Notes: generated from the letters alone by a model not told the origin. Shown: positions 6,844-15,476, numbered from the stretch's first letter. The stretch is DNA of 64,000 nucleotides from an uncultured Gemmatimonadota bacterium (GCA_946480295.1 CAMLIT010000003.1:12339-76338), one strand, 5' to 3'. Program-made: numbers and translations.

Positions 6844-9627
6844 GTGCGGCGCGCGACGCTACCGGGAGCCGTGGCCCTCGCCCTCGTGGCGTGCGGCGCC
6901 GCCGCGCGCGCTCAGGCCCCGACGCTCACCCTCGCGTCGCGCGGCCGCGCCGGCGTGATCACGGACGCGGGGAGCACGGTGTCCACCGTGTTCGCCGTCG
7001 CGAACGGCGGTCCGGCGGCGGTCACGGTGACGCCGCGGATCGCGGCGCCCGCCGGCTGGTCCGTGGTCATGGGCCGGACGCCGTTCGTGCTCGCCCGCCG
7101 CGGCTCCGACACGTGGATCGTCAGCATCGCCGTGCCGGTGCGCGCACCCGCCGGACGGTTCGTGGTGCCCGTCGTGGCGCTCGTCGACGGCGGCGTGGCC
7201 GCGCATGATTCGCTCGTCGTCGCGGTGCGAGAGCGTCATGCGCTCGCGCTGATGCTCGTGGATGCGCCGCCGTACGTCATCGCGGGCCATCCCTATCACA
7301 CGAACTTCCTCCTGCGCAACCGGGGGAACGGCACGGCACGCGTCCGGCTCTCCGCGCGGACCGCGCGCGGGACGGTGCCCCTGCTCGATGCGCTGTCGCT
7401 CACCCTCGGCCCCGATTCGTCGCGCACGGTGGGCGTGGCGGTGCCGACGCGCACCGCCGGCCGTGGCACCGCGGACGACGTCCTCGAGCTGCGCGTCGTG
7501 GAGGTGGGCGACAGCGCGACCCGCGCCGTCGCCTCGGCCCGCGTGACGATCGTGCCGAAGCCGGGCGGCGGCGGTGAGCTGGTGACCGTCCCCGCCGCGC
7601 TCTCCCTGCGGGCTGCGGGGCCGGGGACGGGCGTCGCGCCCTTCGAGCTGTCCGGCGCCGGTCGCCTCGATCCGGCGGGGCCGACGGAGGTCTCCTTCCT
7701 CGCGCGCGGGCCCACGGGGTCCTCGTCGCCATTCGGCGAACACGACGAGTACCGGCTCGCCGTGCGCGCCCCGACGTTCCGCGCGCGTCTCGGGGACGAT
7801 CTCTACGGCTACTCCTCGCTCGCCGCGAGCGGGGAGCTGGGCACGGGCGCGGGAGGCGAGATGGCGCGCGGTCCCGTCGTCGCCGGCGCCTATGCCGAAC
7901 GATTCCGCTTCGATCACCTCGCCGAGGGGTCGAGCGAGAGCGGCGCGATGCTCGCCCTGCGCCCCGGCGGCCTCGCCGGCCAGTCGCAGCTCTCGCTCGG
8001 CGCGCTGGAGCGCAGCGGCGGCCTCATGCCAGGGCAGCTCCTGACGTCGAACCTCCAGCTGCATTCGCTCGACGCGATCGGCGTGGACGCCGAGTACGCG
8101 GTGAGCCGCGGCGCGGCGGGCGCGGGCAGCGCCGCGCGGCTGCGGCTCGACGGCCGCGGGCCGGTGGAGTACGACATCGGCCACACGATGGCGAGCCTGG
8201 ACTTCGCCGGCACGGCGCGCGGCTCGTCGCACGACTACGCGATGGTCAGCGCCCCCCTCGCGGCGGGGTTCCAGGTGAGCGCGTCGGCGAGCGCGCACGA
8301 GACGAGCGCGGCCCTCACCCCCTTCGACTCGCTCGGCACGCCCGTCGCCGCGCGGCTGCGCACCGCGAGCGTCGGGCTCGCGCACAGCGGCGGGTTGTCC
8401 GTGGCGTACGCCGTCGCCTCCCGGCGCGACATCGTCCCCACCGCGGGGATGGACGGGAGCCAGCGCGGCATCGCGGCGCGTGGCCAGGGCGCCCTCGGGC
8501 CCGTGCGGCTGTGGGGTTCGACCGAGCTCGGGACGATGCACGACCTGCTCGAGGAGCGCGACCGCCGCTTCGCCGATCTGGAGCTCGGCGGCTCGATGGA
8601 TCTGGGCGCGAACAGCGTCTCGCTGTACGGGCAGTGGTACGACGGCAGCTCGGTCACGCGCGGCCCGCTGCCCATGCGCCTCGTGGGCGGGAGCATGCTG
8701 CTCCACCTCACCGCGACGACGAGCCTCACGTTGCTCGGCTCGGGCTCGATGAGCCGCGCGGCGGCGGGCGCGTACACCCTCGTGGATGCACGGCTCTCGC
8801 AGGCGCTGCCGATGGGCGGGACGATCAGCCTGCGCGCACGGCTCGCCGGCGGGGGCGCGAACCTGCTCGGCCGGGGTCGACTCGTCTTCCTCGAGTACAC
8901 CCTGCCGCTGCGCGTGCCGGTGGCGCCGCTGCGTGCCCCCGGGCGCGTGGAGGGGCGGATCGTGAACGGCGAGACCGGCCGCGGCGTCGCGGGCGCGCTC
9001 GTCAGGCTCGGCTCGCAGGCCGCGGTCACCGACGACGACGGGCGCGTCTACTTCGGTGGCGTGCCCGCGGGGCGGTATCGCGTGTCGCTCGCCCAGAACA
9101 TGACGCTCGCCAGCTCCGCCGTCGACGGCGACGCGAACGTGCTGGTGGACAGCACCCGCCGGGACCCGGCGACCTTCCGCCTCGCCGTCGCTCGCGCCGC
9201 GATCGTCGAGGGCGAGATCCGGCGCCGCCGGGTCGCGAAGACCGGCGTGAACGGCCAGCCGGATTCCATCGCGGATGCGGGCCCGCTGCGTGATGCCGTC
9301 GTCGCGCTCACGAGCGGCCGCGACACCCTGTACCGCACCACCGACGACTCGGGCCATTACCGCTTCGTGGAGCTTTCGGCGCGGCGGTGGACGCTGTCCG
9401 TGGTCAGCGAGCCGCCGGAGAACACCCGCTTCGACCCGCCGAGCGTCGCCCTGGTCCTGGTCCCCGGGCAGCTGGCGCGGGTGGATTTCCGGGCCACGCC
9501 GCGACACCGGCAGGTGCACATGATCGACTCCGACGACACGCCGCTGACCCTTCCGCCGACGCGCGCGCCTGACGAGGACCGGCACCACACGGGTACTTCC
9601 GGACGGGGGGCGGGCAGCCGATACTGA
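6844..9627 (+). CDS. Large usher-like outer membrane protein, module 2
   Basis: A 927-residue exported protein starting at GTG. Order of parts: signal peptide (to about residue 23); two Ig-like domains of NEW3/alpha-galactosidase-associated style (about 30-240: TVFAVANGGPAAVTV, FLLRNRGNGTARV); a long barrel-like region (about 260-700) rich in alternating strands; then two carboxypeptidase-regulatory-like sandwiches (RVEGRIVNGETGRGVAGALV near 705, and one near 800-890 ending in a VDFRATP strand). The tail is His/Asp/Gly-rich and disordered. Classical ushers also carry soluble N-terminal and C-terminal beta domains around a barrel, so the architecture is analogous, with size close to FimD-class proteins. 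No usher plug motif is recognisable by eye. Confidence 0.65.
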   Translation: MRRATLPGAVALALVACGAAARAQAPTLTLASRGRAGVITDAGSTVSTVFAVANGGPAAVTVTPRIAAPAGWSVVMGRTPFVLARRGSDTWIVSIAVPVRAPAGRFVVPVVALVDGGVAAHDSLVVAVRERHALALMLVDAPPYVIAGHPYHTNFLLRNRGNGTARVRLSARTARGTVPLLDALSLTLGPDSSRTVGVAVPTRTAGRGTADDVLELRVVEVGDSATRAVASARVTIVPKPGGGGELVTVPAALSLRAAGPGTGVAPFELSGAGRLDPAGPTEVSFLARGPTGSSSPFGEHDEYRLAVRAPTFRARLGDDLYGYSSLAASGELGTGAGGEMARGPVVAGAYAERFRFDHLAEGSSESGAMLALRPGGLAGQSQLSLGALERSGGLMPGQLLTSNLQLHSLDAIGVDAEYAVSRGAAGAGSAARLRLDGRGPVEYDIGHTMASLDFAGTARGSSHDYAMVSAPLAAGFQVSASASAHETSAALTPFDSLGTPVAARLRTASVGLAHSGGLSVAYAVASRRDIVPTAGMDGSQRGIAARGQGALGPVRLWGSTELGTMHDLLEERDRRFADLELGGSMDLGANSVSLYGQWYDGSSVTRGPLPMRLVGGSMLLHLTATTSLTLLGSGSMSRAAAGAYTLVDARLSQALPMGGTISLRARLAGGGANLLGRGRLVFLEYTLPLRVPVAPLRAPGRVEGRIVNGETGRGVAGALVRLGSQAAVTDDDGRVYFGGVPAGRYRVSLAQNMTLASSAVDGDANVLVDSTRRDPATFRLAVARAAIVEGEIRRRRVAKTGVNGQPDSIADAGPLRDAVVALTSGRDTLYRTTDDSGHYRFVELSARRWTLSVVSEPPENTRFDPPSVALVLVPGQLARVDFRATPRHRQVHMIDSDDTPLTLPPTRAPDEDRHHTGTSGRGAGSRY

Positions 9628-9682
9628 AGGCGCAGCCGCGGGCAGGCCCCCCGCCGTCCCGCGTTCCGTATCGAGGATCCGG

Positions 9683-10174
9683 ATGCGCCGTTCGCTCGTG
9701 CGGCTCGTCGTCGCCGTCGTCCTCGCGGGCTCGTCCCGCGCGGCGGGCGCGCAGCGGTCGGCGACGCAGGTCGTGAGCTTCCAGGTGGATGCGATCAACG
9801 AGATCGCGGTCTCCGGCAATCCCGCGCTCCTCACCGTCAACACCGCCACGGCGGGGCTGGCGCCGGCCGCGGCGACCGTCTCTGGAACCAGCTACGCGAT
9901 CACGACCAACGAGCGGGGGAAGAAGGTCGTCGCGGCGCTGGACCAGGCGATGCCGCCGTACGTGGACCTCGCGATCGACGTCGCCGCGCCCGCCGGGGCG
10001 ACGAGCGCCGGCCCGGTGCACCTGTCGACCGCCGGGGCGGACGTGGTGGTCGGCCTGGGGCTGGTGAGCCAGTCCGGGCTCCCCATCTCATACACGCTGA
10101 CCGCCACCCCCGACGCCGGCGTCGTCCCCCGGGCCACCCGCACCGTCACCCTGACGATCGTCTCGGCGCCCTGA
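9683..10174 (+). CDS. Secreted pilin-like subunit C, module 2
   Basis: A 163-residue exported protein, third paralogue of the module 2 subunits: VSFQVDAINEIAVSGNP, LLTVNTATAG, YAITTNE, LDQAMPPYVDL, AGVVPRATRTVTLTIVS align with subunit A block by block. Signal peptide ends near AGAQ. It lies after the usher-like gene rather than before it, separated by 55 bases, so it may have its own translation control or be a minor or adhesive subunit. It is the last gene of the cluster and converges with the GH15 gene. Confidence 0.7.
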   Translation: MRRSLVRLVVAVVLAGSSRAAGAQRSATQVVSFQVDAINEIAVSGNPALLTVNTATAGLAPAAATVSGTSYAITTNERGKKVVAALDQAMPPYVDLAIDVAAPAGATSAGPVHLSTAGADVVVGLGLVSQSGLPISYTLTATPDAGVVPRATRTVTLTIVSAP

Positions 10175-10190
10175 TCGCGCGGCGCGCATG

Positions 10191-10231
10191 TGCGGACAGT
10201 GCGGAGTACGTGGTTACGTCCGCAGTCCGCA
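10191..10231. terminator. Hairpin between convergent genes
   Basis: The arms tgcggacagtgcgga (10191-10205) and tccgcagtccgca (10219-10231) pair over 13 bases with a two-base bulge. It lies between the last pilin-like gene and the GH15 gene, which converge here. No T-tract follows, so it would be a structure-only or bidirectional terminator. Confidence 0.45.
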
Positions 10232-10290
10232 GTGAGGTCCGCAGTCCGCAGTCCGCAGTCCGCAGTGAGGTCCGCAGTCCGCAGTCCGCA
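10218..10290. repeat. GTCCGCA heptamer array
   Basis: Nine exact copies of the 7-mer GTCCGCA in blocks of two, four and three, separated by GTGAG. The array fills the gap between two convergent genes. Function unknown; possibly a slipped-strand-expanding intergenic repeat. Confidence 0.85.
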
Positions 10291-10295
10291 GTGTC

Positions 10296-12242
10296 CTACG
10301 CCATCCACCCCTCCCCCGACAACCTCCGGTTCAGGTCGAACGCCGCGCTGATCAACGCGAGGTGTGTCAGCGCCTGCGGGAAGTTGCCGAGGTGCTCGCC
10401 CTTCGGACCCACCTCCTCCGCGTACAGGCCGACGTGGTTCGCGTACCCGAACATCTTCTCGAGTAGGAACCGCGCCTTCTGCACGTCGCCCGAGCGCGAC
10501 AGGCACTCGATGTACCAGAAGGAGCAGATGGAGAAGGTGCCCTCCGTTCCGCTCAACCCGTCCGTCTCCGGCCCCTCGATGTCGTAGCGATAGACGAGCG
10601 AATCGTCGACGAGCCGGTTCTCCACGGCGCGCAGCGTCGAGAGCCAGCGCGGATCCGTCGGCGAGATGAAGCGGATGAGCGGCATGATGAGGCACGAAGC
10701 GTCGAGCGACTTCGAGCCCTTGATGCCGATGAAGGTCTGCTCCTCGTCGTCCCAGAAGTTCTCGAACACGTCGCGATAGATCGCGTCGCGCTGCGCGCAC
10801 CACTCGACGAGCGGCGCCGGGAGCGAGCGCTTGGCCGCGAGCCGGATCGCGCGGTCGATCGCGACCCAGCACATCACGCGCGAGTAGAGGAACTCCCGCG
10901 GCCCCGTGCGCACCTCCCAGATCCCCTGGTCCGGATCGCGCCAGTGCCGGCAGACCCATTCCACGAAGGCGTGGATGCACCCCCAGAGGTCGTAGCTCGT
11001 CGGCTCACCGTACTTGTCGTAGAGGTACAACGCGTCGATCAGCTCACCGTAGATGTCGAGCTGGAACTGCTGGTACGCGGCGTTCCCGACGCGCACCGGG
11101 CGCGAGCCGCGATAACCCTCGAACTGGGTGAGGATCTGCTCGGGGAGCTCCTTGCGGCCATCGAGGCCGTACACCGTCTGCAGCCGTCCCGGCTCGTCGG
11201 TCGCGGCGGCGCGCGCGGCGATCCAGTCGATGAACGCCTTCGTCTCCGACGTGAGGCCGAGCCGGCCGAGCGAGTAGAGGGTGAACGAGGCGTCGCGGAT
11301 CCACGTGTAGCGATAGTCCCAGTTGCGCTCTCCGCCGATGCGCTCCGGGAGGCCGAACGTCGGCGCGGCGATGACCGAGCCGCTGTGCCGTGACTGCAGG
11401 AGCTTGAGGACGAGCGCCGAGCGATTCACCTCGTCGCGCCAGCGCCCCTGGTACCTGGAGCGGCCGATCCAGTCGCGCCAGAAGTTGAGGGTCGCCTTGA
11501 ACGCGGCCGTCACCGCGTCGCGCGACGCGGACATGGGCGCCAGCCCCTGGACGGCCTGCTCGAGGACGAAGGCGCGGGAGTCGCCGTGGCCGAGGGTGAA
11601 TGTCGCGACGACGTCCGGCCCGTCGGCCGTCACCGGCACGTCCGACGTCAGGCGGAGCGCCAGCGAGCCGTCCGCCGCCGTGATCAGCGCGCCGGTGTCG
11701 CCGATCTCGATCGCGTGCGGCACCGCCGAGTAGCCGAACCGCGGCGCGCACCGCACGTGCACCGTCACCTCGCCGCGCACGACCTTCACCCGCCTGACGA
11801 TGCGGCTGGGATGCTCCTGCGCCTCGATCGGCATGAAGTCGGAGATCTCGACGACGCCTTCGTCCGAGAGGAAGCGCGTGAGCAGCACGTTCGTATCGGG
11901 GAGGTACATCTGCTTGTGCGTCGCCCCGTCGAGCCGCGGCGTGATCGCGAAGTGCCCGCCGTCGCCGGCGTCGAGCATCCGCGCGAACACGCTCGGCGAG
12001 TCGAAGCGCGGCAGGCAGAGGAAGTCGATGCTGCCGTCGGTACCCACGAGCGCCACGGTCTGGAGGTCGCCGATGATCCCGTAGTGCTCGATCGGCGGGT
12101 AGCGGCGCGCCATGCGCCGCTGTGCCTCGTGCTCCTCCTGCCGTCGTGTCTCACCGCTCTCGCGCTGCGCCCGCGCGGCGCGGGCATCCTGATGCTTCGT
12201 GCCGCGCGGCGGGTGCGCGGATTTCTCGGTCGGTTCGGGCAT
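10296..12242 (-). CDS. Glycoside hydrolase family 15 protein (glucoamylase/trehalase type)
   Basis: Cytosolic exo-acting alpha-glucan or trehalose hydrolase (648 residues). Family features: N-terminal beta-sandwich opening with YPPIEHYGIIGD and GSIDFLCLPRFDSPSVFA; the catalytic (alpha/alpha)6 barrel with GGERNWDYRYTWIRDASF; the acidic QFEGYRGSRPVRVGN loop (probable general acid); and near the C-terminus GTEGTFSICSFWYIECL with the probable general base. There is no signal peptide. The first 43 residues are charged and low-complexity; the ATG at 12113 would give 605 residues, closer to family length, and may be the real start. It stands alone, convergent with the pilin-like cluster. GH15 members of this kind act on maltodextrins or on trehalose, and the sequence alone does not separate these. 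Confidence 0.9.
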   Translation of the reverse strand: MPEPTEKSAHPPRGTKHQDARAARAQRESGETRRQEEHEAQRRMARRYPPIEHYGIIGDLQTVALVGTDGSIDFLCLPRFDSPSVFARMLDAGDGGHFAITPRLDGATHKQMYLPDTNVLLTRFLSDEGVVEISDFMPIEAQEHPSRIVRRVKVVRGEVTVHVRCAPRFGYSAVPHAIEIGDTGALITAADGSLALRLTSDVPVTADGPDVVATFTLGHGDSRAFVLEQAVQGLAPMSASRDAVTAAFKATLNFWRDWIGRSRYQGRWRDEVNRSALVLKLLQSRHSGSVIAAPTFGLPERIGGERNWDYRYTWIRDASFTLYSLGRLGLTSETKAFIDWIAARAAATDEPGRLQTVYGLDGRKELPEQILTQFEGYRGSRPVRVGNAAYQQFQLDIYGELIDALYLYDKYGEPTSYDLWGCIHAFVEWVCRHWRDPDQGIWEVRTGPREFLYSRVMCWVAIDRAIRLAAKRSLPAPLVEWCAQRDAIYRDVFENFWDDEEQTFIGIKGSKSLDASCLIMPLIRFISPTDPRWLSTLRAVENRLVDDSLVYRYDIEGPETDGLSGTEGTFSICSFWYIECLSRSGDVQKARFLLEKMFGYANHVGLYAEEVGPKGEHLGNFPQALTHLALISAAFDLNRRLSGEGWMA

Positions 12243-12421
12243 GATGGATGAAGTGCTGGCAAGGCAGGGGCCAGCGATCGGCTCCCCGCCTCGCGCCTGT
12301 TCATCCTAATCACGCTGCGCCTCGCCCTCCGTGCCAGGGCCGAGGCCACACGACGCGCGACCAGCCGCCCTCGCGGCGTGTGCGTGCCTCGGTGCCCGGG
12401 ACGCACCACACGACAGGAGTC

Positions 12422-12454
12422 GCGAATGAGGCGAATGACGCGAATGACGCGAAT
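12422..12454. repeat. GCGAATGAC 9-bp tandem repeat
   Basis: Copies gcgaatgag, gcgaatgac, gcgaatgac and a partial gcgaat in direct succession. Non-coding, function unknown. Confidence 0.75.
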
Positions 12455-12493
12455 TGCACCGTGGCCGCGACCGCGCCGTGCGCCCGCTTCCCG

Positions 12494-12514
12494 GCCCCCA
12501 GCCCCCAGCCCCCA
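12494..12514. repeat. GCCCCCA heptamer array
   Basis: Three exact copies of the 7-mer GCCCCCA in the non-coding gap. Confidence 0.7.
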
Positions 12515-12612
12515 TCCGTCAGATCCGCGCCCTCCGTTGCATCCGCGTCCAATCGGCGTTGGTGCCGGACGCATCGAGATCCCAACGCACGGCGAGCGTG
12601 GCCAGCCCGGAC

Positions 12613-12640
12613 GCCTCCCGCCTCCCGCCTCCCGCCTCCC
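12613..12640. repeat. GCCTCCC heptamer array
   Basis: Four exact copies of the 7-mer GCCTCCC, ending just before the stop codon of the minus-strand TonB receptor. Confidence 0.8.
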
Positions 12641-12643
12641 GCG

Positions 12644-14866
12644 CTAGAACGCCAGCCGCGCCGTCACGAAGAAGTTCCGCGGCGGCAGCACGTAGTAGTC
12701 CGACTGCGTGCCGTCCCAGTCCGGGTATCCGCTCGTGTAGCTCCGCTGGTTCGTCAGGTTGTTCGCCTGCACCACCAGCTCCTGCCGGCCGACGCGGAAC
12801 GTGAGCGTCCCGTCGAGGGTGTACGACGACGGGAGCATGAACGTGCGATCACCCGTGTTCGTGAGGTACGACTCCCCCGTGTAGCGCCCTTCCGCCGCGA
12901 CGCTGAGCCACCGCGCGACGCGGAGCTCCGCGCGCTGCATGGTGAGCACCTCCGGCGTGAGCAGCGGCGGCACGTTCCGATAGGTCAGCGCGCTGTCGCC
13001 CGTCTCGTCCGTGTACTCGCCGATGCGTGCCCGCTCGAACGAGGCGTTCGCCGACAGCACGAGCCGCGGGATCCCGCTGTAGCTCCCGTCGAGCTCCACG
13101 CCACGGCGGTAGCTCGTCGGCACGTTCTTGCGCAGCGGCAGCCCCTGGTAGCTCAGCGCCCCGATCGGCAGGATCTCGTCGTGGAAGCGCATCGCGTACG
13201 CGTCGCCGTCCACCGTGAGCGTCGGCAGGCGATAGTGCACCCCCGCCTCGAGGTCGCGTGCCTGCTCCGGCTTCACCCGCGAGAAGCCGCCGACGAACGC
13301 CACGTTCGACGTGTCGAGGTTGTCGAAGCCCGCGAGCATGTCCAGCCGCGCCGGCTCGCGGCTGTTCACGCCATACGACGCGTACACGCTGAGCGGGGTC
13401 GCGACGCGGAGCGAGACGCCGCCCTTCGGATTGACGAAGGTCCAGTCGATCGCGCTCCCCGGGATGTCCGCGTGCGCGTCCGGCGTGTAGCTGAAGCGGG
13501 CGTGCCGCGCCTGGAGGTCGCCGAACAGGGTGACGCGGCCGATGTCGTACGAGGCCTTGGCGAAGCCGCTCGCATCCTGCTTGTGCCCCGTGTTGAAGTA
13601 CACGTCGTGCGCGAGGTCGGGGCGGATGTACGCGTAGTGGTCCCGGTGGTAGGTGTCCCCGTTCACCCCCGCGTCGAGCTGCAGCGCGTCGCGACGGTAC
13701 GTCCACGTGCTCGTCAGGCCGTACGTCGTGAAGTCGAGGTGGTAGTTCCACATGTCCGGGTCGATCGCCACGTCGTAGTTTCCCGCCGACGAGATGCGGT
13801 AGAGCGTCGTCGACCACGCCGACGCCGGACCGAGGAGGCGCGTGTACGACACCGCGCCGAGCTGCTCGCCGAAGCGGTCGAGCTCGTCCGGCCGCAGCGG
13901 ATTGATGCGGCGGTCGTGCACGAGCGCCGTCTCCGGCACCGCGAGGTACGACAGCGTGTCGTGCAGCAGTCCCGCCGTCGCGATGACCTTCACCACGTCG
14001 CGGTCGCCGAACCAGCCGCCGCTCAGGAAGAACGACCGCCCCATCACGCCCGAGTGGTAGCGATACCCGTTGCTCTCGACCCCGGAGACCCGCCCGTAGA
14101 AGGCGAATCGGCTCGGCAGCAGCCCGCTGCGATAGTCGGCGGCGATGCGCCGGGTGCCGAACGAGCCGCCCTCGAGCTCGACGTGCGTCCCCTGCGCCGA
14201 CGTCGCCAGCGGGATCGACTCGAAGTTGATCGACCCGGCGTACGACGCCGTGCCGTTGCTGCTCGTCCCGACCCCGCGCTGGATCTGCACCGATCCGACG
14301 CTGTTGGCGAGGTCGGGGAAGTCGGCGAAGTACAGGACCTGGTCCTCGGGATCGTTCAGCGGGATGCCGTCGAGCGTCAGGTTGATGCGCGACTGGTCGA
14401 TCCCGCGCAGGCGGATGTAGCTGTATCCCCAGTAGTTCGCCGTCTCGGCGTAGGACGTCACCGACGGCGCCCCCTGAAGGAGCAGCGGCACCTCCTGCCC
14501 GAAGTACCGCGCCTCGATCTGCGGTCGGGCGATGGTCTTCGTGGAGATCGGCGCCTGGTCGCCGGCGCGGAGCGCCGTGACCGTCACCCCCTCCAGCGAC
14601 CGGGCGCGCGGGACGAGGTCGATCACCAGCGGTCCCGCGCCGACGACGTCCACCTCGCGCGGCGCGTAGCCGTCGCGCCGGAAGCGGAGGTGCGTCGGCA
14701 CGTCCACGTCGATCTCGAAGTGGCCGCGCGCGTCGGTCACCGCCTGGTGGTGCGTGGTCACGTCCTCGACCGTCACGCTGGCGAGGGGCGCGCGCGAGAT
14801 GGAATCGCGCACGGTGCCGGAGACGAGGAGGGAAGCGGAGAAAATCGCGAAGAGTGGCGCGATCAT
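12644..14866 (-). CDS. TonB-dependent outer membrane receptor, probable thiamin importer
   Basis: 740-residue outer-membrane active transporter. Signal peptide (about residues 1-17), then a carboxypeptidase-regulatory-like domain (VSGTVRDSISRAPLASVTV to about residue 90), a plug domain (about 95-210: YSYIRLRGIDQSRINLTLDGIPLNDPEDQ, IQRGVGTSSNGTASYAGSINF) and a 22-stranded-type barrel ending in the canonical aromatic C-terminus (NFFVTARLAF). Its leader contains a TPP riboswitch on the same strand, so expression should fall when thiamin pyrophosphate is plentiful. TPP-controlled TonB receptors are known candidate thiamin transporters in Bacteroidetes. Substrate is thus inferred from regulation, not from the barrel. 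No other thiamin gene is adjacent. The ATG overlaps the stop of a tiny upstream frame. Confidence 0.9.
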   Translation of the reverse strand: MIAPLFAIFSASLLVSGTVRDSISRAPLASVTVEDVTTHHQAVTDARGHFEIDVDVPTHLRFRRDGYAPREVDVVGAGPLVIDLVPRARSLEGVTVTALRAGDQAPISTKTIARPQIEARYFGQEVPLLLQGAPSVTSYAETANYWGYSYIRLRGIDQSRINLTLDGIPLNDPEDQVLYFADFPDLANSVGSVQIQRGVGTSSNGTASYAGSINFESIPLATSAQGTHVELEGGSFGTRRIAADYRSGLLPSRFAFYGRVSGVESNGYRYHSGVMGRSFFLSGGWFGDRDVVKVIATAGLLHDTLSYLAVPETALVHDRRINPLRPDELDRFGEQLGAVSYTRLLGPASAWSTTLYRISSAGNYDVAIDPDMWNYHLDFTTYGLTSTWTYRRDALQLDAGVNGDTYHRDHYAYIRPDLAHDVYFNTGHKQDASGFAKASYDIGRVTLFGDLQARHARFSYTPDAHADIPGSAIDWTFVNPKGGVSLRVATPLSVYASYGVNSREPARLDMLAGFDNLDTSNVAFVGGFSRVKPEQARDLEAGVHYRLPTLTVDGDAYAMRFHDEILPIGALSYQGLPLRKNVPTSYRRGVELDGSYSGIPRLVLSANASFERARIGEYTDETGDSALTYRNVPPLLTPEVLTMQRAELRVARWLSVAAEGRYTGESYLTNTGDRTFMLPSSYTLDGTLTFRVGRQELVVQANNLTNQRSYTSGYPDWDGTQSDYYVLPPRNFFVTARLAF

Positions 14867-14919
14867 CGCAGTATCCTCGCGGGGATACGCGACGCGCCGG
14901 AAGGCAGCGTACGCAGCAT
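14863..14919 (-). CDS. Possible 18-codon leader peptide coupled to the TonB receptor
   Basis: A short frame starts with ATG at 14919, seven bases after the riboswitch, and encodes 18 residues (MLRTLPSGAS...). Its TGA overlaps the ATG of the receptor gene as ATGA. The geometry fits translational coupling between the aptamer and the receptor. There is no strong ribosome binding site other than bases inside the aptamer's closing stem, which would make it riboswitch-controlled. It may equally be chance. Confidence 0.3.
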   Translation of the reverse strand: MLRTLPSGASRIPARILR

Positions 14920-14925
14920 GTCAGG

Positions 14926-15004
14926 ACTCCCTACGCCGGTATGAACCGGATCAGGTTCGACGGGTGTGTTCTCAGCCCGCACCCCATGTGGGCGGGCACC
15001 CCGG
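14926..15004 (-). promoter_or_regulatory. TPP (thi-box) riboswitch
   Basis: Read on the minus strand the leader shows the conserved parts of the TPP aptamer in order: a ggggtgc 5' arm, the gctgaga core, the ttcgaacctgatc-type element (here cgaacctgatccgg), and the gcgtaggga 3' arm, with a short variable P3 stem (cccgcccacatggggtgcggg). These blocks are diagnostic of thiamin pyrophosphate riboswitches. It lies 60 bases upstream of the TonB receptor start, which it should repress when TPP binds, either by hiding the translation start or by termination. No obvious T-tract terminator follows, so translational control is more likely. Confidence 0.95.
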
Positions 15005-15191
15005 TCGGCGTGAAATCTAACGAGTCCCGCGGAGGAGGAGACCCCGGCAAGCCGGCGGCTCACCATCGCCGGACGTGATCGTTTGCACGACGCCGGTGGT
15101 ACTGGCGTCGCGCGCGTTCTCGTTGTCTCTTGTCGCGCTTCCGCCGGCCCCCTGCCATGGGGTGCGGCCGGCCGCGTCCACCGGCGAGGTC

Positions 15192-15476
15192 ATGATTTCG
15201 GTCCAGTTCACGCTCTACGTCGCCGGAGACACCCCGCGCTCGCGTCGCGCCGAAGCCAATCTGCGACGGCTGGCCGACGAGCGGCTGCGCGGCCGCTACG
15301 ACCTGGCGATCATCGACATCCAGAAGGATCCCGAGCGCGCGGAGCTCGACCGCATCCTCACGACGCCCACGCTCGTGAAGGTGTCGCCCGCGCCCGCCCG
15401 TCGCGTGACGGGAGACCTGGGCAACAGCGAGCAGGTGCTGCTCGCGCTCTCACTGCTCGCCGCCGAGGAGGACTAG
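15192..15476 (+). CDS. kaiB: KaiB-like thioredoxin-fold clock protein
   Basis: 94-residue KaiB homologue. Recognisable blocks are FTLYVAGDTPRSRRAEANLR (start of the thioredoxin-like fold), YDLAIIDIQKDPERAE, and the TPTLVKVSPAPARRVTGDLGN segment, where the fold-switching KaiB has its conserved cis-proline and KVxPxPxR loop. Length matches cyanobacterial KaiB (about 100). The ATG at 15192 is chosen because family similarity begins there; a longer in-frame start adds an unrelated 39-residue extension. In cyanobacteria KaiB binds the KaiC CI ring in the phosphorylated state and reverses phosphorylation; here it is directly followed by kaiC (6-base gap). No kaiA is visible. Confidence 0.93.
   Translation: MISVQFTLYVAGDTPRSRRAEANLRRLADERLRGRYDLAIIDIQKDPERAELDRILTTPTLVKVSPAPARRVTGDLGNSEQVLLALSLLAAEED

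Larger units (their letters stand above)
12243..12643. other. Intergenic region with several short tandem repeats
   Basis: About 400 bases between the GH15 start and the TonB receptor stop, with no supported gene. It carries three separate short repeat arrays (listed individually) and presumably the GH15 promoter. Long frames here are shadows of neighbouring coding strands. Confidence 0.55.

Noticed and set aside
6859..9849. A 996-codon open frame on the minus strand
   Set aside because: It lies fully antisense to the usher-like gene and the start of subunit C, with Arg/His/Ala-rich composition and no recognisable domain. Such shadows are expected at very high GC.
10218..10290. CRISPR-like array
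   Set aside because: The units are only 7 bp with no unique spacers and no cas genes nearby; it is a tandem repeat.
12248..14944. An 898-codon open frame on the plus strand
   Set aside because: It is antisense to the TonB receptor, whose TPP riboswitch, signal peptide and barrel settle the strand.
15075..15191. Upstream extension of KaiB
   Set aside because: The additional 39 residues do not resemble the family and start before the natural KaiB N-terminus; the ATG at 15192 fits better.
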